This document shows positions 43,346 to 52,579 of a stretch of DNA of 64,000 nt, piece by piece. Position numbers and translations under genes: made by a program. Every line of letters begins with the position of its first letter. Position 1 is the first letter of the stretch. The stretch spans positions 1,860,001-1,924,000 of the forward strand of contig JAVJRG010000005.1 in the NCBI GenBank assembly GCA_040218535.1, read 5' to 3'. The DNA comes from Lacipirellulaceae bacterium. GTDB taxonomy: Bacteria > Planctomycetota > Planctomycetia > Pirellulales > Lacipirellulaceae. The notes under the pieces were generated by a model, which was not told where the DNA came from, made no database searches, and saw only the letters and a program-made list of their open reading frames with translations.

Positions 43346-43682
43346 CTGGTTCTTGACCGAAGCTGCACGGCCCTTTGTGGTTACACTTTGGTAATGACAC
43401 TTCTCCGGACACCGTTTTACTCCTCGCTGAACGCGAATCTTACTATAAAAGTGCGCTGTTCTTGAAACTATCGCGGGTGCGTTAAAGGGCAGCCGATAAT
43501 TAGCTGTCTTTCTAGTGTGAAATCGGTGTATTAAGAATAGGGATGGAAATTTACGTAAGAACCCGAAACTGAGTGGCGTATTTCTATTGAGCGGAAATAG
43601 TTCGTTTCCGCATCTCATCACTATTACACTTGCTTTTCCAGTGTTTACTCGACAACGACCATGTGTCCGCAGGAGCTTACTC
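43346..43682. promoter_or_regulatory. Divergent promoter region, sigma factor / DUF1559
   Basis: About 337 bases between the divergent starts of the sigma factor and the second DUF1559 gene, AT-rich at 43480-43600. It must hold promoters in both directions. I cannot see a repeat matching the inverted repeat at 16609, nor a clear -35/-10 pair. Minus-strand open reading continues through it but lacks coding character. Confidence 0.4.
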
Positions 43683-44714
43683 TTGGCTAGACCATACGCA
43701 AAATCCGCATGGACGAAACCTGCAAGTAGCCTTCAATCGCGTATCGGCTTTACTCTCGTGGAGCTATTGGTAGTGATCGCGATTATCGGTGTGCTCGTCG
43801 GTTTACTGCTGCCAGCGGTGCAGGCGGCTAGAGAGGCTGCTCGGCGGGCTCAGTGTCTCAACAACTTGAAGAATGTTGCTCTTGCTCATTTGAATTATGA
43901 GTCGGCGCGTGGTGAGCTTCCGCCAGGAAGCCTGGGTTGGAATCCTGATACCAGTAATCATGGGCTGATAGGTCCTTCCCAACCGAGGACGCCCAACATC
44001 GTTTTCTTGCTTCCTTATCTCGAGCAATCGTCACTGGCTGATCTCTACGACATGAAAACACCATGGTGGCAGCAACAGGCGCAAGTTCGCCAGGCCATGG
44101 AGATTCCAATGCCGATGTATCAGTGCCCTAGTGACGAAAGTCTCCGGATGGAGGGTGCGACAGGCGCTACCATTCGAGACGCGAAAGGCAATTACGGTCT
44201 TAATTGGGGCTCCTTTTTCTATTACGACCAAGAAAACGAAGAGCTCTTCGACTTGCCGCTCGAGAATCAGCTAATTGAGGATGGTCGGAAGGCTCCTTTC
44301 TGGCTGGGGTTTGGTGCGAAAATGGGTCAGATCACCGATGGGACATCCAACACACTTCTCTTGCTAGAAATGATTCAAGCTCCTTCAGGCACGACCGCCG
44401 CTGACAGAGATCGACGAGCTCGCATCTGGAATGAGGCAGCGAGTTGCCACCTGATTACTACCTATCTATCTCCCAACAGTGGCGAAGCCGACTTCGGCGA
44501 GTGTAAGAACCAACCCGAAATTGGACTGCCTTGTATCGACTTGAATGATGCCAACTATGGCAGCCACACGCTCGGTTCGCGAAGCCGCCACGCCGGTGGT
44601 GTGAATGCCGCGTTGTGTGATGGAGCGGTTCGCTTCATATCGAATGAAGTCGACATAAGGACCTGGGGACTGCTGTCTCTTATTGATGATGGGCAAGTCG
44701 CGACACTGGAATAA
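43683..44714 (+). CDS. DUF1559 pseudopilin-like protein (second copy)
   Basis: 343 aa. Prepilin-type start after about 24 residues: GFTLVELLVVIAIIGVLVG then LLLPAVQAAREAARRAQC, nearly identical to the copies at 23105 and 61720. DUF1559 body with ITDGTSNTLLLLEM and, at the end, HAGGVNAALCDGAVRFISNEVD. The start is taken as TTG 43683, since AGGAG (43671-43675) stands seven bases upstream and the prepilin leader then has a normal length; an upstream TTG at 43587 gives an over-long leader. It is followed 58 bases later by a lipoprotein. It diverges from the second sigma-FecR pair. Confidence 0.88.
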   Translation: MARPYAKSAWTKPASSLQSRIGFTLVELLVVIAIIGVLVGLLLPAVQAAREAARRAQCLNNLKNVALAHLNYESARGELPPGSLGWNPDTSNHGLIGPSQPRTPNIVFLLPYLEQSSLADLYDMKTPWWQQQAQVRQAMEIPMPMYQCPSDESLRMEGATGATIRDAKGNYGLNWGSFFYYDQENEELFDLPLENQLIEDGRKAPFWLGFGAKMGQITDGTSNTLLLLEMIQAPSGTTAADRDRRARIWNEAASCHLITTYLSPNSGEADFGECKNQPEIGLPCIDLNDANYGSHTLGSRSRHAGGVNAALCDGAVRFISNEVDIRTWGLLSLIDDGQVATLE

Positions 44715-44772
44715 CTTTAGCTTCTGTTGTTTGTTGCCCGGTAACGAAATTTTGAACCACTACTGAATCGAA

Positions 44773-45237
44773 ATGCAAAAACGCAAGATCAGAACATCTA
44801 GAAGCATGTCGTGTCATCTCGCACGAGCACTCGATTTTTTCGTTCGACTATCAGCCGTCGTCGTATTGATAACTATAGTTGGGTGTGGTGATTCTACTGG
44901 CAGACGAGAAGTAAGCGGCACCGTCACCTATGCTGGGCAGCCTCTCGAAGAAGGGCGGCTATCGCTACGTCCCTTAGGTCAGGGACCTTCATCAGGTTGC
45001 GAGATTCGAGACGGGGAGTTTTACATTCCCAGCCAGAAAGGGCCGAAGCCTGGAGAATACAAAGTCTCGATTCAGGCTTATCAAGAAACGGGACGGATGA
45101 TTGCCTCTGCTACCAACCCACGTGAAAAAGTCGCGGAGGTTGCTAACAAATTACCCAATAAATACGCGTTCAACTCGGAGCTACGAATGAACGTGGCCAG
45201 CGATGGCGAGAATGTGTTCGAATTCAAACTCGATTAG
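44773..45237 (+). CDS. Small lipoprotein paired with DUF1559 (second copy)
   Basis: 154 aa. Basic N-terminus, hydrophobic segment and lipobox (ITIVGC, residue about 38), then REVSGTVTYAGQPLEEGRLSLRPLGQ, the same transthyretin-like opening as in the lipoproteins at 24164 and 62855. It ends GENVFEFKLD, like NTLELKLTSQ in the first. The leader is long for a lipoprotein, so translation may begin at the inner ATG (44806). It is 58 bases after DUF1559 and 64 bases before a PEP-CTERM gene. Location: lipid-anchored. Role unknown. Confidence 0.8.
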   Translation: MQKRKIRTSRSMSCHLARALDFFVRLSAVVVLITIVGCGDSTGRREVSGTVTYAGQPLEEGRLSLRPLGQGPSSGCEIRDGEFYIPSQKGPKPGEYKVSIQAYQETGRMIASATNPREKVAEVANKLPNKYAFNSELRMNVASDGENVFEFKLD

Positions 45238-45301
45238 TTGTCGTGCGTCAAAAAAACGACGTCGATTCAATGGCCAGTGAGCCACTTAAGAGGGGAAAAC
45301 C

Positions 45302-47317
45302 ATGAGACTTATCAGTTTAGGCCGCTTAACCATCGCTTTGGCGGCGATTCACGTAGTTGGACTCTGTGCATCGGCTGATGCCCAGGTCCTCTTCTCCGAT
45401 AGCTTTGGGCGTACCACCGGTGCGTTTGGCGACCTTGGCCCGCCGCCGATTCCTGCGGTCTCAGACTTTGGTTCTTTCGATAACGCCCTTGGCGGAACGG
45501 TTTTGCCGACGGCTTATCTGACAACCGACCCGGCCGGGAATAACAACATCCAATCGGTCGGGTTGGACAATCGTGCAGACTATAACAACTCAGGCACGAT
45601 CGGCGGTCTCGACCTTCTGCAATGGCAGCGCGAAAACGGAACCATGCCCGCTGAGCCGGGCGATGGAGCTGACGGCACGGGCAACGGCCGCGTAGGGCAG
45701 GCTGACTTGGTCTTGTGGCAAGAAAATTACAGCGGCCCCCTCGGGCAGGGTGAATTGCGGAATGGTCGTGTGATTGCTAACGTCAACCTGGCATCACTTC
45801 CAGCCGTCCAATCGGCTGGTGGCTTCGTTGTGCAGGCGGACTATTATCCCTCGAACTCTGGAGGCCAAGGTGCCAACGGTCGCGATTGGCCGGCAATCAT
45901 GCTGACCGACTCGTCCGACACCACGATCATTGGCGGGCCACAGGCGATTGCCAACTTGGGGAACGACAATATCCGCGCAGGTTTCGCGCCTCGGAACTCC
46001 GGAAGTTTGCTACGTCGCTTAAACAACGAGGCTCCCGGTGGAAGTAATGCGAACGATAATCTCAACGCCGCCGGCAACCCGTTCAACGCGGGGATCAATG
46101 AGCCGGTCATCGACCAGGGCACGTTTACGAACTACAGCATCAACTACTTGGGTAGTAGCAGCCCCAGCCCCCCCGACGCTTTCGTTAATCCCACTTCCTA
46201 TTCGGTCCGCGTCGATGTCGATGCTCCGAACGGTTTTGGAAGCGGGGCTCAAGCCTTCGCAACGGTCACCGTGGGCGGCAACACCGTTTTCACAAACGAG
46301 GCGTTCACTTGGGGAAGCGATCCTGAGGATAACAACAATGTCTACCTCGGGTTCGTAGGCTTCGGTCCGGAGAATGGCTCAGTTGGCTCGGTCGCAGGCC
46401 ACGAGTTCGACAATCTGGTGCTTTCCTCCAACGGAACGACCATCCTTTCCGACAATTTCAACGGAAGGACAACTGGCAACGCTACCGAGCCGGGAGGAAT
46501 CTCTGACTGGGGTTCACCCAACAACGGCTTGGGGGGAAGCGTTTCGACAAGCTATCTCACAACGACTTCAGGCAATGCCCAACAACAAACGGTCGAAGGT
46601 GGTGTCGGCGTGCTTCGCACGGGTCGGACGATTGTCGACTACAACCTGGCAACGGACTCAACCATCACAAGCAATGGTGAGTTTACCATCGAGTTCGAGG
46701 TCGATCCCACTGATGACGGTGCCGGCGGTAGCCTAGGACGCTCTTGGGGTGGCTTTGCACTCGGCAACACGAATGATCTGATCAATTGGGGCGGCGCCCT
46801 GTTTCTGCCCAATAATCCCAACGCACGTTTGGGCTTCGCGCCGCGCAACAGCGGTTCAATGCTCAGCGTTGCCCGCGGTGGCTTCGGAACCTTGACCGAC
46901 GGCAATCCGAGCAACACCTTCAATGAGTTGGTCTTCGATCAGGCTGTCTTTGATGATTACGCGGCCAACTATAACAACGGTTCTGGCGACGATTTTCTCA
47001 ACGCCAAAGGTTACACGATGCGAATCGAAGTTGCCTCGGACTTCTCTGCCAATTCCGCCTCGACGGCGACCGTCTTCATTGGCGAGGTTGGCGGAATGTT
47101 GACGAACATCGGCACTTTCGATTTCCAATGGGGTGACAACGCCGGAGAGGCTTACATCGCTCTCGCTGGAAACACGGACTTACACAAGATTGATAACTTG
47201 ATTGTCGAAGTCTTGCCCGCGAGCTCACTAGCGGGCGTACCTGAACCAGCCGCTTTCATGCTGGGGCTTATCAGTTTCGGGGCGTTCCTCGCACGTCGGG
47301 GGCGCAGCCGAGTTTAG
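45302..47317 (+). CDS. PEP-CTERM protein with duplicated lectin-like domain and inserted dockerin
   Basis: 671 aa. Signal peptide ending ADAQ. Two related beta-sandwich halves: first LFSDSFGRTTGAFGD to FAPRNSGSLLRRL and INEPVIDQGTFTNYSINY; second ILSDNFNGRTTGN to FAPRNSGSMLSVA and NELVFDQAVFDDYAANY. A dockerin-type pair (YNNSGTIGGLDLLQW, GTGNGRVGQADLVLW) sits inside the first half, around residues 95-145, rather than at the C-terminus. VPEP anchor with an ARRGRSR end. ATG with GAGGGG upstream. Probably a surface glycan-binding protein (inference from fold style). It is followed by a hairpin and by a single-domain relative (47389). Confidence 0.8.
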   Translation: MRLISLGRLTIALAAIHVVGLCASADAQVLFSDSFGRTTGAFGDLGPPPIPAVSDFGSFDNALGGTVLPTAYLTTDPAGNNNIQSVGLDNRADYNNSGTIGGLDLLQWQRENGTMPAEPGDGADGTGNGRVGQADLVLWQENYSGPLGQGELRNGRVIANVNLASLPAVQSAGGFVVQADYYPSNSGGQGANGRDWPAIMLTDSSDTTIIGGPQAIANLGNDNIRAGFAPRNSGSLLRRLNNEAPGGSNANDNLNAAGNPFNAGINEPVIDQGTFTNYSINYLGSSSPSPPDAFVNPTSYSVRVDVDAPNGFGSGAQAFATVTVGGNTVFTNEAFTWGSDPEDNNNVYLGFVGFGPENGSVGSVAGHEFDNLVLSSNGTTILSDNFNGRTTGNATEPGGISDWGSPNNGLGGSVSTSYLTTTSGNAQQQTVEGGVGVLRTGRTIVDYNLATDSTITSNGEFTIEFEVDPTDDGAGGSLGRSWGGFALGNTNDLINWGGALFLPNNPNARLGFAPRNSGSMLSVARGGFGTLTDGNPSNTFNELVFDQAVFDDYAANYNNGSGDDFLNAKGYTMRIEVASDFSANSASTATVFIGEVGGMLTNIGTFDFQWGDNAGEAYIALAGNTDLHKIDNLIVEVLPASSLAGVPEPAAFMLGLISFGAFLARRGRSRV

Positions 47318-47327
47318 TTTCTTTGTT

Positions 47328-47361
47328 GGCGACCTGTCGGAGGGGCAGTCGATGGGTCGCC
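47328..47361 (+). terminator. Hairpin between PEP-CTERM genes, possible terminator
   Basis: GGCGACC (47328-47334) pairs with GGTCGCC (47355-47361) around a 20-base loop, followed by TAATTCTTATTCT. The T-rich tail is weak and the next gene starts only 28 bases on, so partial termination or processing is more likely than a full stop. Confidence 0.45.
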
Positions 47362-47388
47362 TAATTCTTATTCTGGAGGGAGAGACTC

Positions 47389-48273
47389 ATGAGACGTAAC
47401 ATCCTAGTTTTCGCTTCCGTGGTGGCCACGCTCTGCTTGGCTTGCACGGGTGCAAACGCAGCAATTGTCACGGATACTTTCAGCCGTACGCTTGATCCGG
47501 GCTGGGGTTCGGTTGACAACGGTGTCGTTAATGGCGATACGGGAACCGTGGCGGCATCTTACACGCTTGATGGCGGGGTGACCGTCGATGGTGCCAACGG
47601 CATCGTGAACAACAACCGTGTGGTGCTTGATTACAACTTGGCTGCTGATGCTAGTGTGATCGCCGCAGGTGGTTTCGTCGTGGAGTGGCGGGTCAACCCC
47701 ACCGATGGCGACGTTAATGGTACGGGTCGCGAATTCGCTGGCATTGGCATCGGCGATAGCAACATGAACCCTCCTTTTGGCGGTGCTGGTGCAATCACCA
47801 ACACAAACAACAGCACGCTCCGCTACGCATTGTTCCCACGAAATAGCGGTAGCGTTGGTTTCTTAAGCCGTGACCCCGGGCCGAGCCCAGGCGTCTACAA
47901 TCTGCAAGCAGGTGGTAATCCAAACTCGGGTTTCAACGAAACCGTGTTCGATCAACCCGTCTTCGATGATTATGTCAACCAAGGCACGCCCGATCCTTTC
48001 GTGAACGACAAGTTCTACGATGTCAAAATCGTTGTCGAGGGCGACTTCTCCACCGATAGCTTGGTGACAGTCACCTCGACCGTCAACGGCCTGACTCTGC
48101 CTGCAAAGACGATTCAGTGGGGTACAGGTGGGCAAGCTTACTTGTCAGCCGTCTCCTTCAATGGGCCGCATCAGTACGACAATCTGCGTATCAGTGCGAT
48201 CCCTGAGCCTGCAAGCCTTGCCTTGTTCGGGCTCGGAATGTTCGGTTTCGTCACCTGCACTCGACGACGCTAA
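47389..48273 (+). CDS. PEP-CTERM protein, single lectin-like domain
   Basis: 294 aa. Signal peptide MRRNILVFASVVATLCLACTGANA. One beta-sandwich domain of the kind duplicated in the previous protein: IVTDTFSRTLDPGWGS, RVVLDYNLAADASVIAAGGF, GREFAGIGIGDSN, LFPRNSGSVGFLS, FNETVFDQPVFDDYV. PEP-CTERM tail IPEPASLALFGLGMFG with TRRR. Clear site GGAGGGAGA before the ATG. It most probably arose by duplication of the neighbouring gene's domain. No enzyme motif. A terminator follows. Confidence 0.82.
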   Translation: MRRNILVFASVVATLCLACTGANAAIVTDTFSRTLDPGWGSVDNGVVNGDTGTVAASYTLDGGVTVDGANGIVNNNRVVLDYNLAADASVIAAGGFVVEWRVNPTDGDVNGTGREFAGIGIGDSNMNPPFGGAGAITNTNNSTLRYALFPRNSGSVGFLSRDPGPSPGVYNLQAGGNPNSGFNETVFDQPVFDDYVNQGTPDPFVNDKFYDVKIVVEGDFSTDSLVTVTSTVNGLTLPAKTIQWGTGGQAYLSAVSFNGPHQYDNLRISAIPEPASLALFGLGMFGFVTCTRRR

Positions 48274-48302
48274 ACGCGTCCTTTTGTTCGACATGACAGA
48301 GC

Positions 48303-48358
48303 GCACTGACCGACTGCTGAGTCGGTCAGTGCAGCTTTGTTCTTTCTATATTTCTCTC
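48303..48358 (+). terminator. Rho-independent terminator
   Basis: Perfect 13-bp stem (GCACTGACCGACT, 48303-48315; AGTCGGTCAGTGC, 48320-48332) with a four-base loop, followed by the T-rich stretch AGCTTTGTTCTTTCTATATTT. It separates the PEP-CTERM gene from the acetylesterase gene. Confidence 0.85.
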
Positions 48359-48387
48359 ATTGCTCTTAGAAGCAAAGTAGGTTCGCT

Positions 48388-49341
48388 ATGCGCCGTCACC
48401 TTCGTTTATTACCGATCAGCTCGCTGCTGGTTCTTCCGCTGCTATTGATATCAACGTCGTCGACGAGTGCTGTCGAGGTCGATCTCCTGATTCTTGCTGG
48501 TCAATCCAACATGGTCGGCCAAGCGAACACGACCGCCACTCAGCCAGGTACCGATCCGGTCGATGCTCAAATCGAGTTCTACTATGACGTAACGAATACT
48601 GCGGGGAGCTTTAATGATGACAGCGGTCAGACGTTCGGGCCTTTGCAACCGTGGCAATTCAATCCGAGTGTCACCCGACTTGGTCCAGAAATGAGCCTTG
48701 GACGAGATCTCGTTAACGACGCGGGCTTAGACTTAGCAATGATTAAGGTGGCTATTGGTGGTTCGAATATCGCTCGCTGGCAACCGCCGGCGGGCATCGA
48801 CTACCTCTCGCTCGTGGCTGCCGTCAACGATGGCATTCTCGAAATCCAAGCACGAGGTGACACCGTCAATCTGTTAGGGATGGCTTGGCTCCAAGGTGAG
48901 AGCGACTCCATTAGTACTGCCCGAGCGGACGCATATGCTTCGAATCTCGACAACTTTATGAACGGTTTCCGCCAACAAATGGACCTGGCCAACCCGGGAC
49001 TCGGATTCGCAGATTTGAATCTCTTCCTGGTGGAACCGGCCGATTGGAAGAACGGGTCAAATCCAGGCATTGCCACCACGGCGAATATCGCGAAGGTCGA
49101 TCAAGCACTCATCGACTTTGCGGATAACGATCCGAATGCGTGGCATATTCCGACCGACGATTTCACCCAGTTTGGCGACAACCTGATTCATTTTAGTGCG
49201 ACTGACCAACTGACTTTGGGCTCACGGATCGCCGATGCCGTCCTGGCTACCATTCCTGAACCCTCCGCGCTCTGCTTACTAGGGGTTGGCCTTTTGCTGT
49301 CATGCCAACGGCGCTGTCGCGAGTCTCGTTCGTCCGCATGA
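48388..49341 (+). CDS. Sialate O-acetylesterase-type (SASA) carbohydrate esterase, PEP-CTERM
   Basis: 317 aa secreted esterase of the SGNH fold. Signal peptide up to TSAVE. Block I is LLILAGQSNMVGQAN (nucleophile S40), block II AIGGSNIARWQP, block III GMAWLQGESDS, and the acid/His block near the C-terminus is DNLIHFSATDQLTLG. The family, SASA/CE6-like, removes acetyl groups from sialic acid, xylan or other sugars; which sugar applies here is unknown. PEP-CTERM tail IPEPSALCLLGVGLLLSC with a basic end. It precedes the PSD1-DUF1501 pair by 61 bases and probably deacetylates the glycan handled by this module. Confidence 0.85.
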   Translation: MRRHLRLLPISSLLVLPLLLISTSSTSAVEVDLLILAGQSNMVGQANTTATQPGTDPVDAQIEFYYDVTNTAGSFNDDSGQTFGPLQPWQFNPSVTRLGPEMSLGRDLVNDAGLDLAMIKVAIGGSNIARWQPPAGIDYLSLVAAVNDGILEIQARGDTVNLLGMAWLQGESDSISTARADAYASNLDNFMNGFRQQMDLANPGLGFADLNLFLVEPADWKNGSNPGIATTANIAKVDQALIDFADNDPNAWHIPTDDFTQFGDNLIHFSATDQLTLGSRIADAVLATIPEPSALCLLGVGLLLSCQRRCRESRSSA

Positions 49342-49402
49342 TAGCTCCTACGGCCTCTTGCAATCCTTGCAGTTGAAGAATGGCGGAGGTTAGGATAACG
49401 CT

Positions 49403-52400
49403 GTGCGCGAACTACTTGTTCACTTCTGGTGTCGACGCTTTCTAGTCGCTCTGATTGTTGCGTCTTCTAGCCTGAGAGTTGCTGGCGCGGAAGATACGCC
49501 GAACTTTAACCGCGACGTGAGACCGATTCTCTCAGCGCACTGCTTCTTTTGTCACGGACCCGACGAAGCCCATCGGCAGGCAGATCTGCGTTTGGATGTG
49601 GCGGAGAATGCTCTGGAAGATCGTGGGGGATACGCGGCCCTCGTGCCAGGAGACCCCGAGGCGAGCGAGCTGTTCCAGCGCATCACGACGGACGATGCCG
49701 ACCTGAAGATGCCTCCCGAGGACATTCACAAACCCCTTAACAACGATCAAATTGAAACTCTACGTCGCTGGATCGAAGCAGGAGGCGAGTATCAAACACA
49801 CTGGGCGTTTATCCCTCCTGCTAAACCCAAACCTCCCGCGGACCCTACCGGATGGTCGCACAATCCCATCGATAATTTCGTGAGGTCAGAACTAGCCCAA
49901 CGGAAAGTATCGCCGACTCAAGAGGCGGAACGACGTGTCTTGGCGAGACGCGTTGCACTCGATCTAACGGGTCTGCTACCAACGGCTGAAGACCTCAGCC
50001 AGTTTCTTGCAGATTCAGAGGAGTCGTCTTACGAAAAATTCGTTGACCGTTTGCTTGCAAGCCCGCATTTCGGTGAGCGGATGGCGCTTGATTGGCTCGA
50101 CGCGGCACGCTATGCCGATACAAACGGATACTCGATTGATGGTGGACGTCACATGTGGTTGTGGCGCGATTGGGTGATTGACGCTTTCAATCGAAACCTG
50201 CCCTACAACGATTTTCTTCGACACCAAATTGCCGGTGATTTGCTACCCGATGCCAATGATGCCACATTGATCGCTTCGGGATTTCAACGCAACAATATGG
50301 TAACTCACGAAGGGGGGACGATCCCTGAGGAGAATCTGGTCAACTACAACGCTGATCGAGTGAAAACGCTCGGCGAGGCGGTCCTGGGGCTGACGCTGGC
50401 ATGTGCACAGTGCCACGATCACAAGTACGATCCAATTTCGCAGCGCGAGTACTACCAGCTGTTTGCTTACTTCAACACGATCGAAGACAAAGGGCTGGAT
50501 GGGAACTGGGGAGTGAATCCGGCTCCTTACCGTCAATTGCGTACCGTGTTGCGAACCGCTGAAGAAGCTGAGTTAGAGCAGCAGATCGAAGCGTTGAAGA
50601 AGAAGCTTAGCCAGCCGGAGGAATCGGCGGTCACTCGGTGGGCGAAACAACAAGCTGAGAAGCTTCAAGAGCGTGGCAAGGACCTGCAGCTCCATCCCGT
50701 TCGACTGACGCGCATCAGCACGCCTAACGCCGGAGCCGGGTTTGCCATTGAGAAAGAGAAGTTTGTGACGGTCACCAAGCCGGCCGGTTTTCTCGCCTAC
50801 GATGTGGTCGCTGAGTTGAAAAGGCTGGAGAAGCCAATCACCGGGCTGCGTGTTGTTGTCCATCCGCATGCCTCAACATCGGCTGTTGGTTGGGGGCATG
50901 GTCCCCCGTCAAGCCGCGACGGACAGGCAGCAAGCGAGGATAAGAAGGAAAGAGTAGCCGAGAAAAACACGTTTGTGCTGACGGCACTGTCCGTGAGTGC
51001 CAGCGCTTCTCCAGCAGAGCAAGTCAACTTGCATGGCCTAAAACGTTTTGCTGCTGTATCCGCCAGTAGTTGGGCTGAAGGATTTCGCCCCGAGTTGGTC
51101 CGTGACCCCCGCCGCCTCAATGGTTGGTCGCCAGCAGACGAACAAACCGGCCCGGCTGAGTTGACCGTCACTTTTGATGAGCCAATTGACTCAGCAATCA
51201 CGCCGCACCTGACACTCCAGTTCAATTTTGGTTTCGGGCATCGCCTCATCGCACGCCGTTTCGAGGTGCAAGCTCTCACTGGTTGTGACGACGGTTCCGA
51301 CCTCCCTGAGGATATCATCACTGCTGTGCTAACTGACCCGTCAGAACGCTCGTCAGTGCAGCGGAAGCAGTTATTCGAGCATTACAGTACGTTCGCCAAA
51401 GATACGGCACCGCTCCGCATAGAATTGGAGAATCTGGAAGATCGACTTCGCAGTCTGACCGAGCTTCATTCAACGATGGTGATGCGTGAAGCGTCCGATC
51501 CACGGCCCACATTTGTGCTGACGCGCGGCGACTACCAACAGCCTGCGGAACAAGTAAAACCTGCGACCCCAGCAATTCTTCCGCCGGTCCCCAAGGGTGC
51601 GGCGGCTAATCGGCTTGGTTTAGCCCAATGGCTGACCTTGCCAGAGCATCCGCTCACAGCAAGAGTGGCGGTTAATCGGATTTGGAAGTTGTTTTTCGGT
51701 CGCGGGCTCGTCACCACGGAGGCCGACTTCGGTGCGCAGGGCGCGTACCCTAGCCATCCGGAACTGCTTGACTGGCTGACGGTTGACTTCATTGAGTCGG
51801 GATGGGACGTCAAGCGGTTAGTCAGACAAATGGTCCTCTCGGCGACCTACCGCCAGTCTTCGATTCCTACACCCGCGCTGTTAGAGGAAGATCCGGAGAA
51901 TCGGTGGTTAGGGCGAGGACCGCGATTCCGTCTGCAGGCGGAGTTCATTCGCGATTCAGCTTTGCAGGCCAGTGGTCTACTCGTGCGGCGGATTGGCGGG
52001 CCGAGCGTGAACCCCTATGCACCGGGCGACTTGTGGAGGGAAGTCAGCCACTACGCCAGTACCCCCGCCACGGCGCAGGCGTTTGTCCAAGATCACGGTG
52101 AGAAGCTTTACAGGCGTTCGTTGTATACCTACTGGAAACGCACTTCGCCCCCTCCGAATCTCGCTACGTTCGATGCACCGAATCGAGAAACATGCGTGAT
52201 CGCCCGCCAGAAAACAAACACCCCGCTCCAGGCGTTGGTGCTTCTCAACGATGTCCAATTTGTCGAAGCGGCTCTTAAACTGGCCGAGCGGATGTTGCAT
52301 CATTCAAAGGACGAGGCCGTTCGGATTGAGTGGGCCTTTGAAGAAGTCCTCTCGCGTCCCCCTTCGCCCAATGAGATTGCCATTTTGATGAACTTAGTGC

Positions 52401-52564
52401 AACGGGAGACGAGCCGATTCCGAAAGGATCCACGCGCAGCCAAAAAGCTCTTGGCTAGGGGCGAAGCATCGCTTGATGAAGAACTCAAGCCAGTCGAGTT
52501 GGCTGCCTGGACTCAGGTAGCGGCAGTCATGCTTAACCTAAGCGAAACGATCACTCGTAATTGA
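49403..52564 (+). CDS. PSD1 and planctomycete cytochrome c domain protein, long form
   Basis: 1053 aa. Signal peptide at 1-29, haem motif CFFCH (residues 47-51), DUF1549 from about 145, second motif [11 protein letters not shown] at about 335-340, a coiled-coil-like stretch (EEAELEQQIEALKKKL), then an insert of about 200 residues that looks like a beta-sandwich (ITGLRVVVHPHASTS, LTVTFDEPIDSAITPHLTLQ), and DUF1553 to the end ([22 protein letters not shown]). It is about 250 residues longer than the PSD1 protein at 5064 because of this insert, which may bind carbohydrate. GTG start with AGGA seven bases upstream. 15 bases separate it from DUF1501. Expected in the periplasm with two c-type haems. 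Confidence 0.9.
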   Translation: MRELLVHFWCRRFLVALIVASSSLRVAGAEDTPNFNRDVRPILSAHCFFCHGPDEAHRQADLRLDVAENALEDRGGYAALVPGDPEASELFQRITTDDADLKMPPEDIHKPLNNDQIETLRRWIEAGGEYQTHWAFIPPAKPKPPADPTGWSHNPIDNFVRSELAQRKVSPTQEAERRVLARRVALDLTGLLPTAEDLSQFLADSEESSYEKFVDRLLASPHFGERMALDWLDAARYADTNGYSIDGGRHMWLWRDWVIDAFNRNLPYNDFLRHQIAGDLLPDANDATLIASGFQRNNMVTHEGGTIPEENLVNYNADRVKTLGEAVLGLTLACAQCHDHKYDPISQREYYQLFAYFNTIEDKGLDGNWGVNPAPYRQLRTVLRTAEEAELEQQIEALKKKLSQPEESAVTRWAKQQAEKLQERGKDLQLHPVRLTRISTPNAGAGFAIEKEKFVTVTKPAGFLAYDVVAELKRLEKPITGLRVVVHPHASTSAVGWGHGPPSSRDGQAASEDKKERVAEKNTFVLTALSVSASASPAEQVNLHGLKRFAAVSASSWAEGFRPELVRDPRRLNGWSPADEQTGPAELTVTFDEPIDSAITPHLTLQFNFGFGHRLIARRFEVQALTGCDDGSDLPEDIITAVLTDPSERSSVQRKQLFEHYSTFAKDTAPLRIELENLEDRLRSLTELHSTMVMREASDPRPTFVLTRGDYQQPAEQVKPATPAILPPVPKGAAANRLGLAQWLTLPEHPLTARVAVNRIWKLFFGRGLVTTEADFGAQGAYPSHPELLDWLTVDFIESGWDVKRLVRQMVLSATYRQSSIPTPALLEEDPENRWLGRGPRFRLQAEFIRDSALQASGLLVRRIGGPSVNPYAPGDLWREVSHYASTPATAQAFVQDHGEKLYRRSLYTYWKRTSPPPNLATFDAPNRETCVIARQKTNTPLQALVLLNDVQFVEAALKLAERMLHHSKDEAVRIEWAFEEVLSRPPSPNEIAILMNLVQRETSRFRKDPRAAKKLLARGEASLDEELKPVELAAWTQVAAVMLNLSETITRN

Positions 52565-52579
52565 ATCAGAAGGTTTGCC

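Noticed and set aside
43346-43621. 92-residue N-terminal extension of the second sigma factor
   Set aside because: Basic, non-conserved sequence that would occupy the promoter of the divergent DUF1559 gene; sigma homology starts after residue 93 and an ATG is there.
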